From the NCBI GenBank assembly GCA_002493965.1, contig DLAP01000087.1, positions 1-13,002 on the forward strand: DNA of 13,002 nucleotides. Direction: 5' to 3'. The notes under the pieces are model-generated. The model was not told where the DNA came from. It did no database searches and saw only the letters and a list, made by a program, of their open reading frames with translations. Origin of the DNA: Clostridiales bacterium UBA7044. GTDB taxonomy: Bacteria; Bacillota; Clostridia; Oscillospirales; Oscillospiraceae. Each line of letters opens with the position of its first letter. Within the stretch, counting starts at the first letter, position 1. The position numbers were made by a program, and so were the translations under genes. Shown here piece after piece: positions 1 to 7,096 of the stretch.

Positions 1-38
1 TCGCAATGACAGCTTTCTTTGAGGACTTTTTTGACGCT
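1..38 (-). repeat. dispersed repeat, copy A
   Basis: Read on the minus strand, this stretch closely matches positions 12919-12957 on the plus strand. The last 21 bases are identical (CAAAGAAAGC followed by TGTCATTGCGA) and the AGCG(TG)TCAAAAA(A)GT part differs by small indels. In both places the repeat begins just beyond a gene's terminal hairpin, in the sense of transcription. It is cut by the window edge, so its full length is unknown. It is inferred to be a genome-wide intergenic repeat. Confidence 0.7.
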
Positions 39-42
39 CTGA

Positions 43-70
43 GGCGGCCCGGCTTTTCTGCCGGGCCGCC
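43..70 (-). terminator. hairpin downstream of ftsH
   Basis: A perfect 11-bp stem (GGCGGCCCGGC at 43-53, GCCGGGCCGCC at 60-70) encloses a 6-nt loop, 18 bases past the ftsH stop. On the ftsH strand it is not followed by a U-tract. The next bases are TCAGAGCG and then repeat copy A. It is therefore a likely but non-canonical terminator or 3'-end stabiliser. Confidence 0.65.
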
Positions 71-88
71 CCTGTGTTCTGTTTCCCT

Positions 89-1999
89 TTATTCCTGGGC
101 TTCGGTGGGTTCCGCCGTCGCTTCCTCAGCGGCGGGCAGCTGCTTGTTTTCCGCGTTCACATAGGCCATCAGCTCGTCGCCGGTGATGGTCTCCTTTACC
201 AGCAGGAACTCGGAAATCTCGTCCAGCAAGGCCCGGTGCTCCGTCAAAATCTGCTTGGACTCGGCGTAGGCTTTGTCCAGAATCTCCTTGACCTCCTGAT
301 CCACGCCGGCGGCGGTCTCCTGGGAACAATCCATATAGGCCTGGCCGTCCAGATACTGGTTCTGCACGGAGGCGGTGGTCATCAGGCCGAATTTCTCGCT
401 CATGCCGTACTGAGTCACCATGTTCCTCGCCAACGCCGTAGCACGCTGAATGTCGTTGGCGGCGCCGGTGGTCTGGATGCCGAACACCACCTGCTCGGCG
501 GCACGTCCACCTACCAGGGTGCGCAGCTCTGTCCGCAGCTCATCGGCGGTGGACAGGAACTTTTCTTCCTCGGGCATCTGCATGGTGTAGCCTAGGGCCC
601 CGGAAGTATGGGGCACAATGGTGATTTTAGAAACGGGCTGGGAATGCTTTTCCAGAGCCGCCACCAGGGCATGGCCCACCTCGTGATAGGCAACCAGCCG
701 CTTTTCCATATCGGTAAGCACTGTGTTCTTCTTTTCGGTACCCGCAATGACAGTCTCAAAGGAGACCAGCAGGTCCTCCTGATTCACTGCCTGACGACCG
801 TGACGCACCGCGCGAAGGGCAGCCTCATTGACCAGGTTGGCAAGATCCGCCCCCACCGCGCCGGCGGTGGCCTGGGCGATTTTGCGCAGGTCTACATCCT
901 CGCTGAGCTTGATCTTCCGGGTGTGGACCTTCAAGGTGTCCAGTCGACCTTGCAGGTTGGGACGGTCTACAATGATCCGTCTGTCAAACCGGCCGGGCCG
1001 CAGCAGGGCCTTATCGAGAATCTCCGGTCGGTTGGTAGCGGCCAGACATACAATGCCCTTGGAGGAATCAAAACCGTCAATCTCGCTGAGGAGCTGGTTT
1101 AAGGTCTGCTCCTGCTCGGAATTGGAGCCATAGCGGTTATCCCGGGAGCGGCCCACGGCGTCGATCTCGTCAATGAAGATGATACAGGGGGCTACCTTGG
1201 CCGCCTGCTGGAACAGATCCCGGACACGGCTTGCGCCCATGCCCACGAACATTTCCACGAAGTCAGAGCCGGAAATATAGAAGAAGGGCACGTCCGCTTC
1301 TCCCGCCACGGCCTTGGCAAGCAGGGTCTTACCGGTGCCGGGAGAGCCAACAAGCAAAGCGCCCTTGGGCAGCTTCGCGCCGATGGCGGTGTACTTCTGG
1401 GGATTGTGGAGGAAGTCGATGATCTCCTGCAAAGATTCCTTGGCCTCGTCCTGGCCTGCCACGTCCCGGAAGGTGACGCCGGTCTGCTTCTCCATATAGA
1501 CCTTGGCCTTGCTCTTGCCGAAGCCGCCCATCATGCCGTCGCCGCCCATCCGCTTGGTGAGCATGTTCATAATGAGGAACAAGCCGCCGATCATCACCAC
1601 ATAGGACAGGATCATGGTGATCATGGAGTTATCCTCCACAATCGGCACATTCACCTTGACTCCCATCTTATGAAGTTCTTCTGCCTCTGCCATCATGTCC
1701 CCGCCCCTGGGCAGACCCGTAAAGCACGCCTTCTGCTGGGCAGGCTCCTTGGCGGCTTCCTCCTTGGTCATGTAAATGACCCGGTCATACTGAATCTCCA
1801 CCTCTGCAAGCTGATTGGCACTTTTCGCCTCCAGGAAATCATCCCATTTGGTCTGGGTATACTGGCTGTTTTTCACCGCATTGAAGATCCAGCTGAACAA
1901 AAGCACCAGGGCCACAGTGATCAGCAGGGCCGTGCCAATGTTTTTTGGCCGATTGCCGTCTGGTTTTTTATTTTGGTCATTACCGCGATTCGGTTCCAT
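89..1999 (-). CDS. ftsH: ATP-dependent zinc metalloprotease FtsH
   Basis: Membrane-anchored AAA+ protease that unfolds and degrades misfolded membrane proteins and short-lived regulators as a hexamer at the cytoplasmic membrane. Two membrane helices (about residues 21-42 and 126-148) flank a short extracytoplasmic domain. The AAA module shows Walker A GSPGTGKT (218-225; the second residue is Ser where Pro is usual), Walker B IIFIDE (273-278), pore motif FVG (251-253) and the second region of homology ATNRP...RPGRFDR (321-340) with its arginine fingers. The peptidase has HEVGH (439-443) and a probable third zinc ligand, Asp516 in TGAANDIQ. At 636 residues it has normal family length, with an acidic Glu/Ala tail. 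The start ATG has AAGGAGG 10 bases upstream. It is transcribed divergently from rlmB as an apparent single-gene unit. Confidence 0.97.
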   Translation of the reverse strand: MEPNRGNDQNKKPDGNRPKNIGTALLITVALVLLFSWIFNAVKNSQYTQTKWDDFLEAKSANQLAEVEIQYDRVIYMTKEEAAKEPAQQKACFTGLPRGGDMMAEAEELHKMGVKVNVPIVEDNSMITMILSYVVMIGGLFLIMNMLTKRMGGDGMMGGFGKSKAKVYMEKQTGVTFRDVAGQDEAKESLQEIIDFLHNPQKYTAIGAKLPKGALLVGSPGTGKTLLAKAVAGEADVPFFYISGSDFVEMFVGMGASRVRDLFQQAAKVAPCIIFIDEIDAVGRSRDNRYGSNSEQEQTLNQLLSEIDGFDSSKGIVCLAATNRPEILDKALLRPGRFDRRIIVDRPNLQGRLDTLKVHTRKIKLSEDVDLRKIAQATAGAVGADLANLVNEAALRAVRHGRQAVNQEDLLVSFETVIAGTEKKNTVLTDMEKRLVAYHEVGHALVAALEKHSQPVSKITIVPHTSGALGYTMQMPEEEKFLSTADELRTELRTLVGGRAAEQVVFGIQTTGAANDIQRATALARNMVTQYGMSEKFGLMTTASVQNQYLDGQAYMDCSQETAAGVDQEVKEILDKAYAESKQILTEHRALLDEISEFLLVKETITGDELMAYVNAENKQLPAAEEATAEPTEAQE

Positions 2000-2044
2000 A
2001 GCCGTTTCGCCTCCTTGTTATTACCATGGGTGTATTGCGGGGAT

Positions 2045-2073
2045 ATCATAACACATTTTCTCGCCGTAAGCAA
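2045..2073 (-). promoter_or_regulatory. ftsH promoter
   Basis: On the minus strand: -35 TTGCTT (2068-2073), a 17-base spacer, and -10 TATGAT (2045-2050) preceded by TGT, which gives an extended -10. Transcription would start near 2038, leaving a leader of about 39 bases that carries AAGGAGG at 2010-2016. No CIRCE or CtsR-type operator was seen here. Confidence 0.6.
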
Positions 2074-2157
2074 TGAATGATTCTTATGTGTGTGGTAAAT
2101 TTTCTGTGAATTTCCGTCAAATCAGGCTGTTTTTCCCGGCGTCTCTAAAAATAACAG

Positions 2158-2186
2158 TTGAGAACAGGGAAAAAATCTGTTATAAT
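2158..2186 (+). promoter_or_regulatory. rlmB operon promoter
   Basis: TTGAGA (2158-2163), a 17-base spacer and a perfect TATAAT (2181-2186). The predicted start is near 2193, about 57 bases before the chosen rlmB ATG. This supports the short form of rlmB, because earlier in-frame codons (from 2073) lie upstream of the transcript start. It sits 84 bases from the divergent ftsH -35 element. Confidence 0.8.
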
Positions 2187-2249
2187 GCCATGGTATGTTC
2201 CTATGTTTTGGGGAAAAAGAATGATTTTTCAAATTGGAGATACGCAATT

Positions 2250-3068
2250 ATGAATGAAAACCGTCCTCGGAAGGGTCCTTCTTCCGCCCCCCGCCGGGCT
2301 GATCGTTTCGCCCAGCGGAGCGAAAGCGTCGAGGAAGTGGAAGGGCAGCTGGAGGGGCGCAACGCCATCCAGGAAGCCCTGAAAAGCGGCCGCACCATCG
2401 ATAAACTCTTTATCGCTTCCGGCGATACGGACCGGGGCCTGCAGCGTTTGGCCGCCCAGGCCAAGGAAGCAGGCGCCGTGGTGGTTCCCGTGGACCGGCG
2501 GAAGCTGGACGCCATGTCTGCCACCCACGCCCATCAGGGAATCATCGCCCTGGCCGCCGCCCATGACTACTGCACCCTTGACGACCTTTTGGCCACTGCC
2601 GCCAGCCGGGGAGAAAATCCCCTGATCGTCATCTGCGACGAGCTGTCCGATCCCCACAACCTGGGGGCCATTTTGCGAAGCGCCGAATGCGCCGGCGCCC
2701 ATGGGGTGATCATCCCCAAGCGCCGCAGCGTCGGCCTGACCGCCACGGTGGCCAAAGCCTCCGCCGGTGCGGTGGAATATATGCAGGTGGCGAGAGTCAC
2801 CAACATAAACGCCGCCATTGCCGAGCTGAAGGAAAAGGGCGTCTGGATCTTCGGCACCGCTGCGGAGGGCTCTGTCCCCATGTACAAGGCGGATCTGACC
2901 GTCCCCGCCGCCATCGTCATCGGCAGTGAGGGGGATGGCATGAGTCCACTTGTGCGGAAAAACTGCGATATGCTGGTGCACATTCCCATGAAGGGCCGCA
3001 TCAGTTCCCTCAACGCCTCAGCAGCCGCGTCCATTCTGCTCTACGAGGCCCTGCGCCAGCGTCTTTAA
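2250..3068 (+). CDS. rlmB: 23S rRNA (guanosine-2'-O-)-methyltransferase, RlmB/TrmH family
   Basis: SPOUT-class SAM-dependent 2'-O-methyltransferase, predicted to modify a guanosine in 23S rRNA domain V (Gm2251 in E. coli). A basic, Arg/Pro-rich tail of about 34 residues precedes the substrate-binding domain (LEGRNAIQEAL, 34-44). The SpoU domain follows with motif 1 DELSDPHNLGAILRSAE (130-146), motif 2 IVIGSEGDGMS (222-232) and motif 3 IPMKGRISSLNASAAASI (245-262), which form the trefoil-knot SAM pocket. At 272 residues it is near the family norm. The frame stays open 59 codons upstream, but the ATG at 2250 has GGAGA before it and lies downstream of the promoter. TrmH and AviRb-type enzymes are close relatives, so the exact target nucleotide is inferred from family. 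Confidence 0.9.
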   Translation: MNENRPRKGPSSAPRRADRFAQRSESVEEVEGQLEGRNAIQEALKSGRTIDKLFIASGDTDRGLQRLAAQAKEAGAVVVPVDRRKLDAMSATHAHQGIIALAAAHDYCTLDDLLATAASRGENPLIVICDELSDPHNLGAILRSAECAGAHGVIIPKRRSVGLTATVAKASAGAVEYMQVARVTNINAAIAELKEKGVWIFGTAAEGSVPMYKADLTVPAAIVIGSEGDGMSPLVRKNCDMLVHIPMKGRISSLNASAAASILLYEALRQRL

Positions 3069-3085
3069 CCAGGAGGAACCAAGTC

Positions 3086-5266
3086 ATGGATCACAACGAA
3101 AACGAAGAACTTGAGGAATTTAGCCTGGAGGACATCCTCAATGAATTTCATGTGGAACGGGAGGAAGCGCCCCGGCATCCCGACCCCCAGCCGAAGCCGT
3201 CCGCTGAGGAAAGCGGCGGCGCCTCTCTCCCCACTGCGGAGCAGCAGCCCCATGTGGCGGTAAATCTGGAGGACACCGGCCCAATGGCCCCCATTTCCAG
3301 CGCCCTGGATCTGTTCCAGGAGGAGCAGCAGACGGAGGAGCCGGACCTGGACTTTTCCGCCATTGATCTTCCTTCCGATGCGGAGGAAGCGGACGTCCCG
3401 GCTTTCGATGCCGAAAAGCTTCTGAACGGGCTTGGGGATGATTTTTCAGCGGCAGAAGAAACCGCGGAAGGAAATCCCCCCGATTTGGATGCCGACACGA
3501 TTTTGAAGGAAGCGATGGACGCGATTCCCGAGGAAAAAGAGGACACCCTCCGCTTCGCTCCCAACTCTGAAATCCAGCCTCCTCCTGCTCCTATCCCCTT
3601 CACCACGCCTCATTCCCGCCTGCGGGAACTGAAGAAGAAGCTGGTGAACGGTCCGGAAAAGCGGTACTACACTCTCTCCGAGGCCGGAATCGGCAAGCTC
3701 CAGGCGGCCATCTTCGTGGATATTCTGGTGGTGCTGCTGTGCGCCGGAGTCGCCACCCTGTACGCCCTGGACATGATACCGGAAAACCGGATGCGGCTGG
3801 TGGTCTTCAGCCAGGTGCTGGCCATGCTGATTTCCGCCCTGATGGGCTGTCAGCTCATGCTGGACGCCTTTATCGACCTGTTTAAAGGAAAATTTACGGT
3901 CAATACCCTGCTCACCATTACCTTCTTTGTGTGTCTGGCCGATTCCTGGTACTGTCTTCAGGAGCTTCGGGTCCCCTGCTGTGCCGCCTTCTGCCTGTCC
4001 ATGACCATGGCCCTGTGGGCCCGCTATGAGCGCCATACCACAGAAATGGCCCGGATGGACACTATGCGCAAGGCCGTCCGACTCCATGGGCTCGTGCGGA
4101 CGGAAAACTATTACCAGGGCAAAGCGGGATTACAGCGGGTGGATGGAGAAGTGGAAGACTTCATGGACACCTACAATGAAGTCCCCGGCCCGGAAAAACT
4201 GCAAAACATCTATGCGCTTCTCAGCCTGTTCGCCTGCATTGCCATCGCCGTTTTGGCCGGACTGGAAAAGGGCGTCAGCATGGGCATTCAGATTCTCTCC
4301 ACCAGCCTGCTGGTGGCGGTTCCCGCCAGCTTCTTCTTGTCCATCACCCGTCCCACCGCCGTTTTGGAGCAAAGGCTTCACATGGTGGGCACAGTGCTCT
4401 GCGGCTGGCAGGGCGTGAAGGGCCTCCGGAACAAGGCCATCTTCCCCCTGACGGACACCGATTTGTTCCCTCAGGGCTGCACCAAGCTTAACGGTGTGAA
4501 ATTCTACGGCAGCCGGAACCCCGATGAGGTGGTTTCCTGCACCACCTCCCTGATCTGTCAGGCCGGAGGCGGACTGGTGCCTGTTTTCCAGCAGCTTCTC
4601 ACCAGCCGGAACGGCAGCCTGCAAACCGTGGAAAGCTTCCGCAATTACGGCGGCGGCGGCATCGGCGGCATGGTCTGCGGCGAGCCGGTGCTCATGGGTG
4701 ACATGGCCTTCCTCCAGGATATGGGAGTGAAGATCCCCGAGGGCACCATGGTTTCTCAGGCGGTTTACGCCGCTATTGACGGAGAGCTCTGCGCCGTTTA
4801 CGCCATCTCTTACGCCAAGATGCGTTCCTCCGCCGCCGGTCTTGTGACCCTGAGCAGCTACCGACGGGTCACTCCTGTCATGGTCGGCAACGATTTTATG
4901 CTGACCGAGGAATTTATCCGCACAAAGTTTGGCATCAAGACCCAAAGGCTGGTCTTCCCCGACCCGGACACCCGCAATGTCTTAAACAGCCTCCGTCCCG
5001 CCCCCGACGCCCCGGTGCTGGCCCTGGCTACCCGGGAGGAGCTGATCGGCACCGCCTACGCCGTCACTGGCGCCCAGGCCCTGTCCACCGCCACCCGTCT
5101 GGGCGTGGCCATCCATCTGATCGGCGGGATCCTGGGGATGCTCATTATGCTGGTACTGGCAATCCTGGGCAATACGGAGCTGCTGATCCCCTCCAATGTG
5201 CTGCTGTATCAGCTGATCTGGGCGGTGCCCGGCCTGCTGGTTACAGAGTGGGCCAGAGCCGTTTAA
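3086..5266 (+). CDS. P1B-type ATPase-like membrane protein with lost catalytic motifs (predicted pseudoenzyme)
   Basis: Function unknown. The first 200 residues are acidic, Pro-rich and probably disordered, with short helix-like motifs (SLEDILNEF at 13-21, DADTILKEAMDAI at 135-147). Then come eight hydrophobic segments (about 206-228, 238-260, 271-288, 296-313, 374-393, 401-422, 672-697, 700-721). The six-plus-two arrangement around a roughly 245-residue cytosolic loop matches heavy-metal P-type ATPases. Loop landmarks align by eye: RNKAIFPLTDT (448-458) sits where VFDKTGT belongs, GGGGIGGMVCGEPVLMG (522-538) matches the N-domain glycine motif, AAIDGELCAVYAI (562-574) matches the start of the P-domain return, and PVMVGNDF (597-604) matches VVMLTGDN. 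The phosphorylated Asp is Pro454, the CPC metal site is V-P-A (412-414), the A-domain loop is only about 60 residues with no TGE, and no HP or GDGxND motif is found. The frame is intact. The start has AGGAGG 9 bases upstream, 17 bases after rlmB, so it is probably cotranscribed. Confidence 0.8.
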   Translation: MDHNENEELEEFSLEDILNEFHVEREEAPRHPDPQPKPSAEESGGASLPTAEQQPHVAVNLEDTGPMAPISSALDLFQEEQQTEEPDLDFSAIDLPSDAEEADVPAFDAEKLLNGLGDDFSAAEETAEGNPPDLDADTILKEAMDAIPEEKEDTLRFAPNSEIQPPPAPIPFTTPHSRLRELKKKLVNGPEKRYYTLSEAGIGKLQAAIFVDILVVLLCAGVATLYALDMIPENRMRLVVFSQVLAMLISALMGCQLMLDAFIDLFKGKFTVNTLLTITFFVCLADSWYCLQELRVPCCAAFCLSMTMALWARYERHTTEMARMDTMRKAVRLHGLVRTENYYQGKAGLQRVDGEVEDFMDTYNEVPGPEKLQNIYALLSLFACIAIAVLAGLEKGVSMGIQILSTSLLVAVPASFFLSITRPTAVLEQRLHMVGTVLCGWQGVKGLRNKAIFPLTDTDLFPQGCTKLNGVKFYGSRNPDEVVSCTTSLICQAGGGLVPVFQQLLTSRNGSLQTVESFRNYGGGGIGGMVCGEPVLMGDMAFLQDMGVKIPEGTMVSQAVYAAIDGELCAVYAISYAKMRSSAAGLVTLSSYRRVTPVMVGNDFMLTEEFIRTKFGIKTQRLVFPDPDTRNVLNSLRPAPDAPVLALATREELIGTAYAVTGAQALSTATRLGVAIHLIGGILGMLIMLVLAILGNTELLIPSNVLLYQLIWAVPGLLVTEWARAV

Positions 5267-5337
5267 GAGATTCCAGCATCCATCTACCGGTAAGACCTTA
5301 AGATTTCCTTAGCTTTTTCCTTTTTTCTTACAAATAG
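5267..5337. other. T-rich spacer with no clear terminator
   Basis: After the P-type-like gene there is a short palindrome TACCGGTA (5285-5292) and a pyrimidine-rich tract (5308-5329), but no convincing stem-loop before it. Termination here would have to be factor-dependent, or transcripts may read into the lipoprotein gene. Confidence 0.4.
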
Positions 5338-5366
5338 TTGCAAAATGTTACGGTTCGTGATATACT
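5338..5366 (+). promoter_or_regulatory. lipoprotein gene promoter
   Basis: TTGCAA (5338-5343), a 17-base spacer, and TATACT (5361-5366) preceded by TGA, an extended -10. This leaves a leader of about 95 bases that ends in AAGGAGG (5454-5460), 7 bases before the ATG. No known riboswitch fold was recognised in the leader. Confidence 0.75.
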
Positions 5367-5467
5367 AAGGAAGTTCTGATTTCATCGACAAGAACAGGCG
5401 CCTGATTCAGAGGTTCCCTGGCCCTGCGATTGGTTCCCGATCCTGAGATATATAAGGAGGAACGATT

Positions 5468-6280
5468 ATGTCTCGTAAAAAAGTTCTCACATTCTTGGCA
5501 GTGCTCACTGCCGTTTCCCTGCTCTTCACCGCCTGCGGTTCCAAAAAGGATGACAAGGCAGGCTCTCAGACCGGTACTGAGGTCCTGAATCTGGCGGAGT
5601 GGGATCTGTCCGCCTCCACCTGGAGCAGTCCAAACGGCGCCACCGTCCACCTGACTGCCACCCCTGCCGGTTACGTGAAGGGGCAGAGCGCTGTCTTCAC
5701 GGTTCGTCTGGAGGGAGAAGAGGTGGAATCCGTTCCCTGTGAGTGGGACGGCGAGCACTATACCGCTTCCGCTGACTTAAACGGCGAGGACGGCTACTGC
5801 TATTATGTGATCCTCACCGGTTCCACCGGCGAGACCGCGGAGGTACCCGTCAACATTCCCTCCGCCCCCGTGGACGAGGCGCTGATTAACCTGGCCTCTT
5901 CCCTGGAGTCCACCTGCTCTGTGGTGGTGGAATCCTCTTCCTATGATGGCAATTGGCTGGCAATCACCAGCGGCACCGTCAGCATCCACCCCCCCAAGAT
6001 TTCCAGCGACGGAAAAACCGTCACCTGCACCAAAGCTGTCCTTTCCCTGCGCCGCAATGGCGAGGACATCAGCCAAATGGAGCTGGCCCTGCCAGAGCCT
6101 GCCGCCGATGGCAGCTACACCGTGATGCTGACGGACGCCTCCTTCCAGACACCGGAAATGGAAGACGATCAGCAGCTTTCCATGGAGCTGGCCGTCACCT
6201 TTTCCAACGGTCAGGCCCTCACTGCCTCCGGCGGCACCTGGTTCTATAACGACGGAAGCCTGATGATGTCTGTAGGCTGA
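5468..6280 (+). CDS. putative lipoprotein of unknown function
   Basis: Not recognised as a named family. The N-terminus is a lipoprotein signal: positive SRKK, a hydrophobic core VLTFLAVLTAVSLLF (6-20) and lipobox FTAC with Cys23 as the probable lipidated residue. The mature protein would be anchored on the outer face of the cytoplasmic membrane. A short charged linker (GSKKDDKAGSQ) leads into about 230 residues rich in Ser, Thr, Val and Gly with alternating hydrophobic patterns, which suggests two beta-sandwich (Ig-like) modules at about 38-130 and 145-270. No enzyme motif, repeat or second membrane helix was seen. It has its own promoter and terminator and so appears to be a single-gene unit. 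A solute-binding role is possible but unsupported; the protein is short for ABC solute-binding lipoproteins. Confidence 0.85.
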   Translation: MSRKKVLTFLAVLTAVSLLFTACGSKKDDKAGSQTGTEVLNLAEWDLSASTWSSPNGATVHLTATPAGYVKGQSAVFTVRLEGEEVESVPCEWDGEHYTASADLNGEDGYCYYVILTGSTGETAEVPVNIPSAPVDEALINLASSLESTCSVVVESSSYDGNWLAITSGTVSIHPPKISSDGKTVTCTKAVLSLRRNGEDISQMELALPEPAADGSYTVMLTDASFQTPEMEDDQQLSMELAVTFSNGQALTASGGTWFYNDGSLMMSVG

Positions 6281-6332
6281 TCCCGTCCCAAAGGATGTGC
6301 TTCCTCCGGGGCGACCCAAGTGTGAACATTGA

Positions 6333-6370
6333 GGCTGGCAGTTCCTTTTGAGACTGCCAGCCGATTTTCT
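6333..6370 (+). terminator. intrinsic terminator of the lipoprotein gene
   Basis: A perfect 10-bp stem GGCTGGCAGT (6333-6342) / ACTGCCAGCC (6353-6362) with a 10-nt loop, followed by GATTTTCT. It lies 52 bases after the stop codon. Confidence 0.85.
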
Positions 6371-6496
6371 GTGAACGCGTCCGATTTCCCGGTTTTTGGC
6401 ATTATGTAAACCATAACATTTTCAACAAAATTCTGAAATCTCTGTTCTTTTTTATGTGAATACTATAGAAAAGTTCAAAAAACCGGATTTTTAAGA

Positions 6497-6525
6497 TTGA
6501 TTTTACGGGCCGTTTGGCATACAAT
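6497..6525 (+). promoter_or_regulatory. trmL(-pgk) promoter
   Basis: TTGATT (6497-6502), a 17-base spacer and TACAAT (6520-6525). The predicted start is near 6532. It lies downstream of an in-frame TTG at 6514 and only 2-3 bases before ATG 6535, which argues for a start codon further in. The 130 bases upstream are A+T-rich and hold no gene. Confidence 0.7.
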
Positions 6526-6540
6526 AGATTCCGAATGGAC

Positions 6541-6548
6541 GAGGGGGG
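6541..6548 (+). promoter_or_regulatory. ribosome binding site that decides the trmL start
   Basis: GAGGGGGG lies 7 bases upstream of TTG 6556. It falls inside the reading frame if ATG 6535 is used, so it fits only the TTG start. That start also gives the N-terminus expected for the family (MLNIVLVEPEIPQN). Confidence 0.7.
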
Positions 6549-6555
6549 AAAGGCT

Positions 6556-7062
6556 TTGCTGAATATTGTTCTGGTGGAACCGGAGATTCCCCAAAACTGC
6601 GGCAACATCGCCAGGACCTGTGCCGCCACTGGCGCAAGGCTCCACCTGATCCGCCCCCTGGGTTTTGATATCTCTGAGAAGGCCGTCCGCCGGGCCGGGC
6701 TTGACTACTGGCACATGGTGGAGGTCTTCGACTATGAAAACCTGGAGGACTTTTTCGCCAAGAATGACGTCCGGGAAATGTGGTGCCTGTCCACCAAGGC
6801 GCCCCGGTGCTACACGGAGGCAGCTTACCACGACGGCTGCTACCTGTTCTTCGGGAAGGAAACAAAGGGTCTTCCGGAATCGTTTCTGAACGACCATTAT
6901 GAAAGCTGTGTCCGCATTCCCATGGTTTCCGATGCCCGGAGCCTGAACCTGAGCAACGCCGTAGCCATCACCACCTATGAGGCCCTGCGGCAGACCGGCT
7001 TTCCTGATCTGTTGGATTATGGCAAAATGCGGGGGTTTTCCCGCTTAGGAAGCTCTGATTGA
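6556..7062 (+). CDS. trmL: tRNA (cytidine(34)/uridine(34)-2'-O)-methyltransferase TrmL
   Basis: Small SPOUT methyltransferase that 2'-O-methylates the wobble nucleotide of tRNA-Leu isoacceptors, using SAM as a dimer. The three SpoU motifs are complete: PEIPQNCGNIARTCAATG (9-26), LFFGKETKGLP (97-107) and SLNLSNAVAI (129-138), with family-typical LIRPLGF (31-37) and RAGLDYW (46-52). With the TTG start it has 168 residues, close to the family norm of about 155-170, with no N-terminal extension. ATG 6535 would add seven residues that do not look like the family. It lies 34 bases before pgk with no terminator between, so the two are probably cotranscribed. Confidence 0.92.
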   Translation: MLNIVLVEPEIPQNCGNIARTCAATGARLHLIRPLGFDISEKAVRRAGLDYWHMVEVFDYENLEDFFAKNDVREMWCLSTKAPRCYTEAAYHDGCYLFFGKETKGLPESFLNDHYESCVRIPMVSDARSLNLSNAVAITTYEALRQTGFPDLLDYGKMRGFSRLGSSD

Positions 7063-7096
7063 TTCAGCGTTTCCATATAAAAATGGAGGATTGATT

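Noticed and set aside
74..595. 173-codon plus-strand frame over the ftsH 3' end
   Set aside because: It is antisense to an unmistakable ftsH and overlaps the ftsH hairpin and stop.
2073..2249. 59-codon upstream extension of rlmB
   Set aside because: It spans the TTGAGA-N17-TATAAT promoter and has no ribosome binding site. Residues encoded there do not resemble the family, whereas ATG 2250 fits.
4130..4945. 271-codon minus-strand frame within the ATPase-like gene
   Set aside because: It is a shadow frame with low-complexity Gly/His/Ala composition and no ribosome binding site or recognisable domain. The plus frame has membrane helices and P-type landmarks.
3086..5266. Reading the ATPase-like gene as a decayed pseudogene
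   Set aside because: There are no stops or frameshifts over 726 codons, the membrane plan is intact and the translation signals are good. Replacement of motifs without frame damage suggests a selected pseudoenzyme, although only comparative data can settle this.
5373..5467. Possible riboswitch in the lipoprotein leader
   Set aside because: The roughly 95-base leader shows no recognisable aptamer core or terminator/antiterminator pair.
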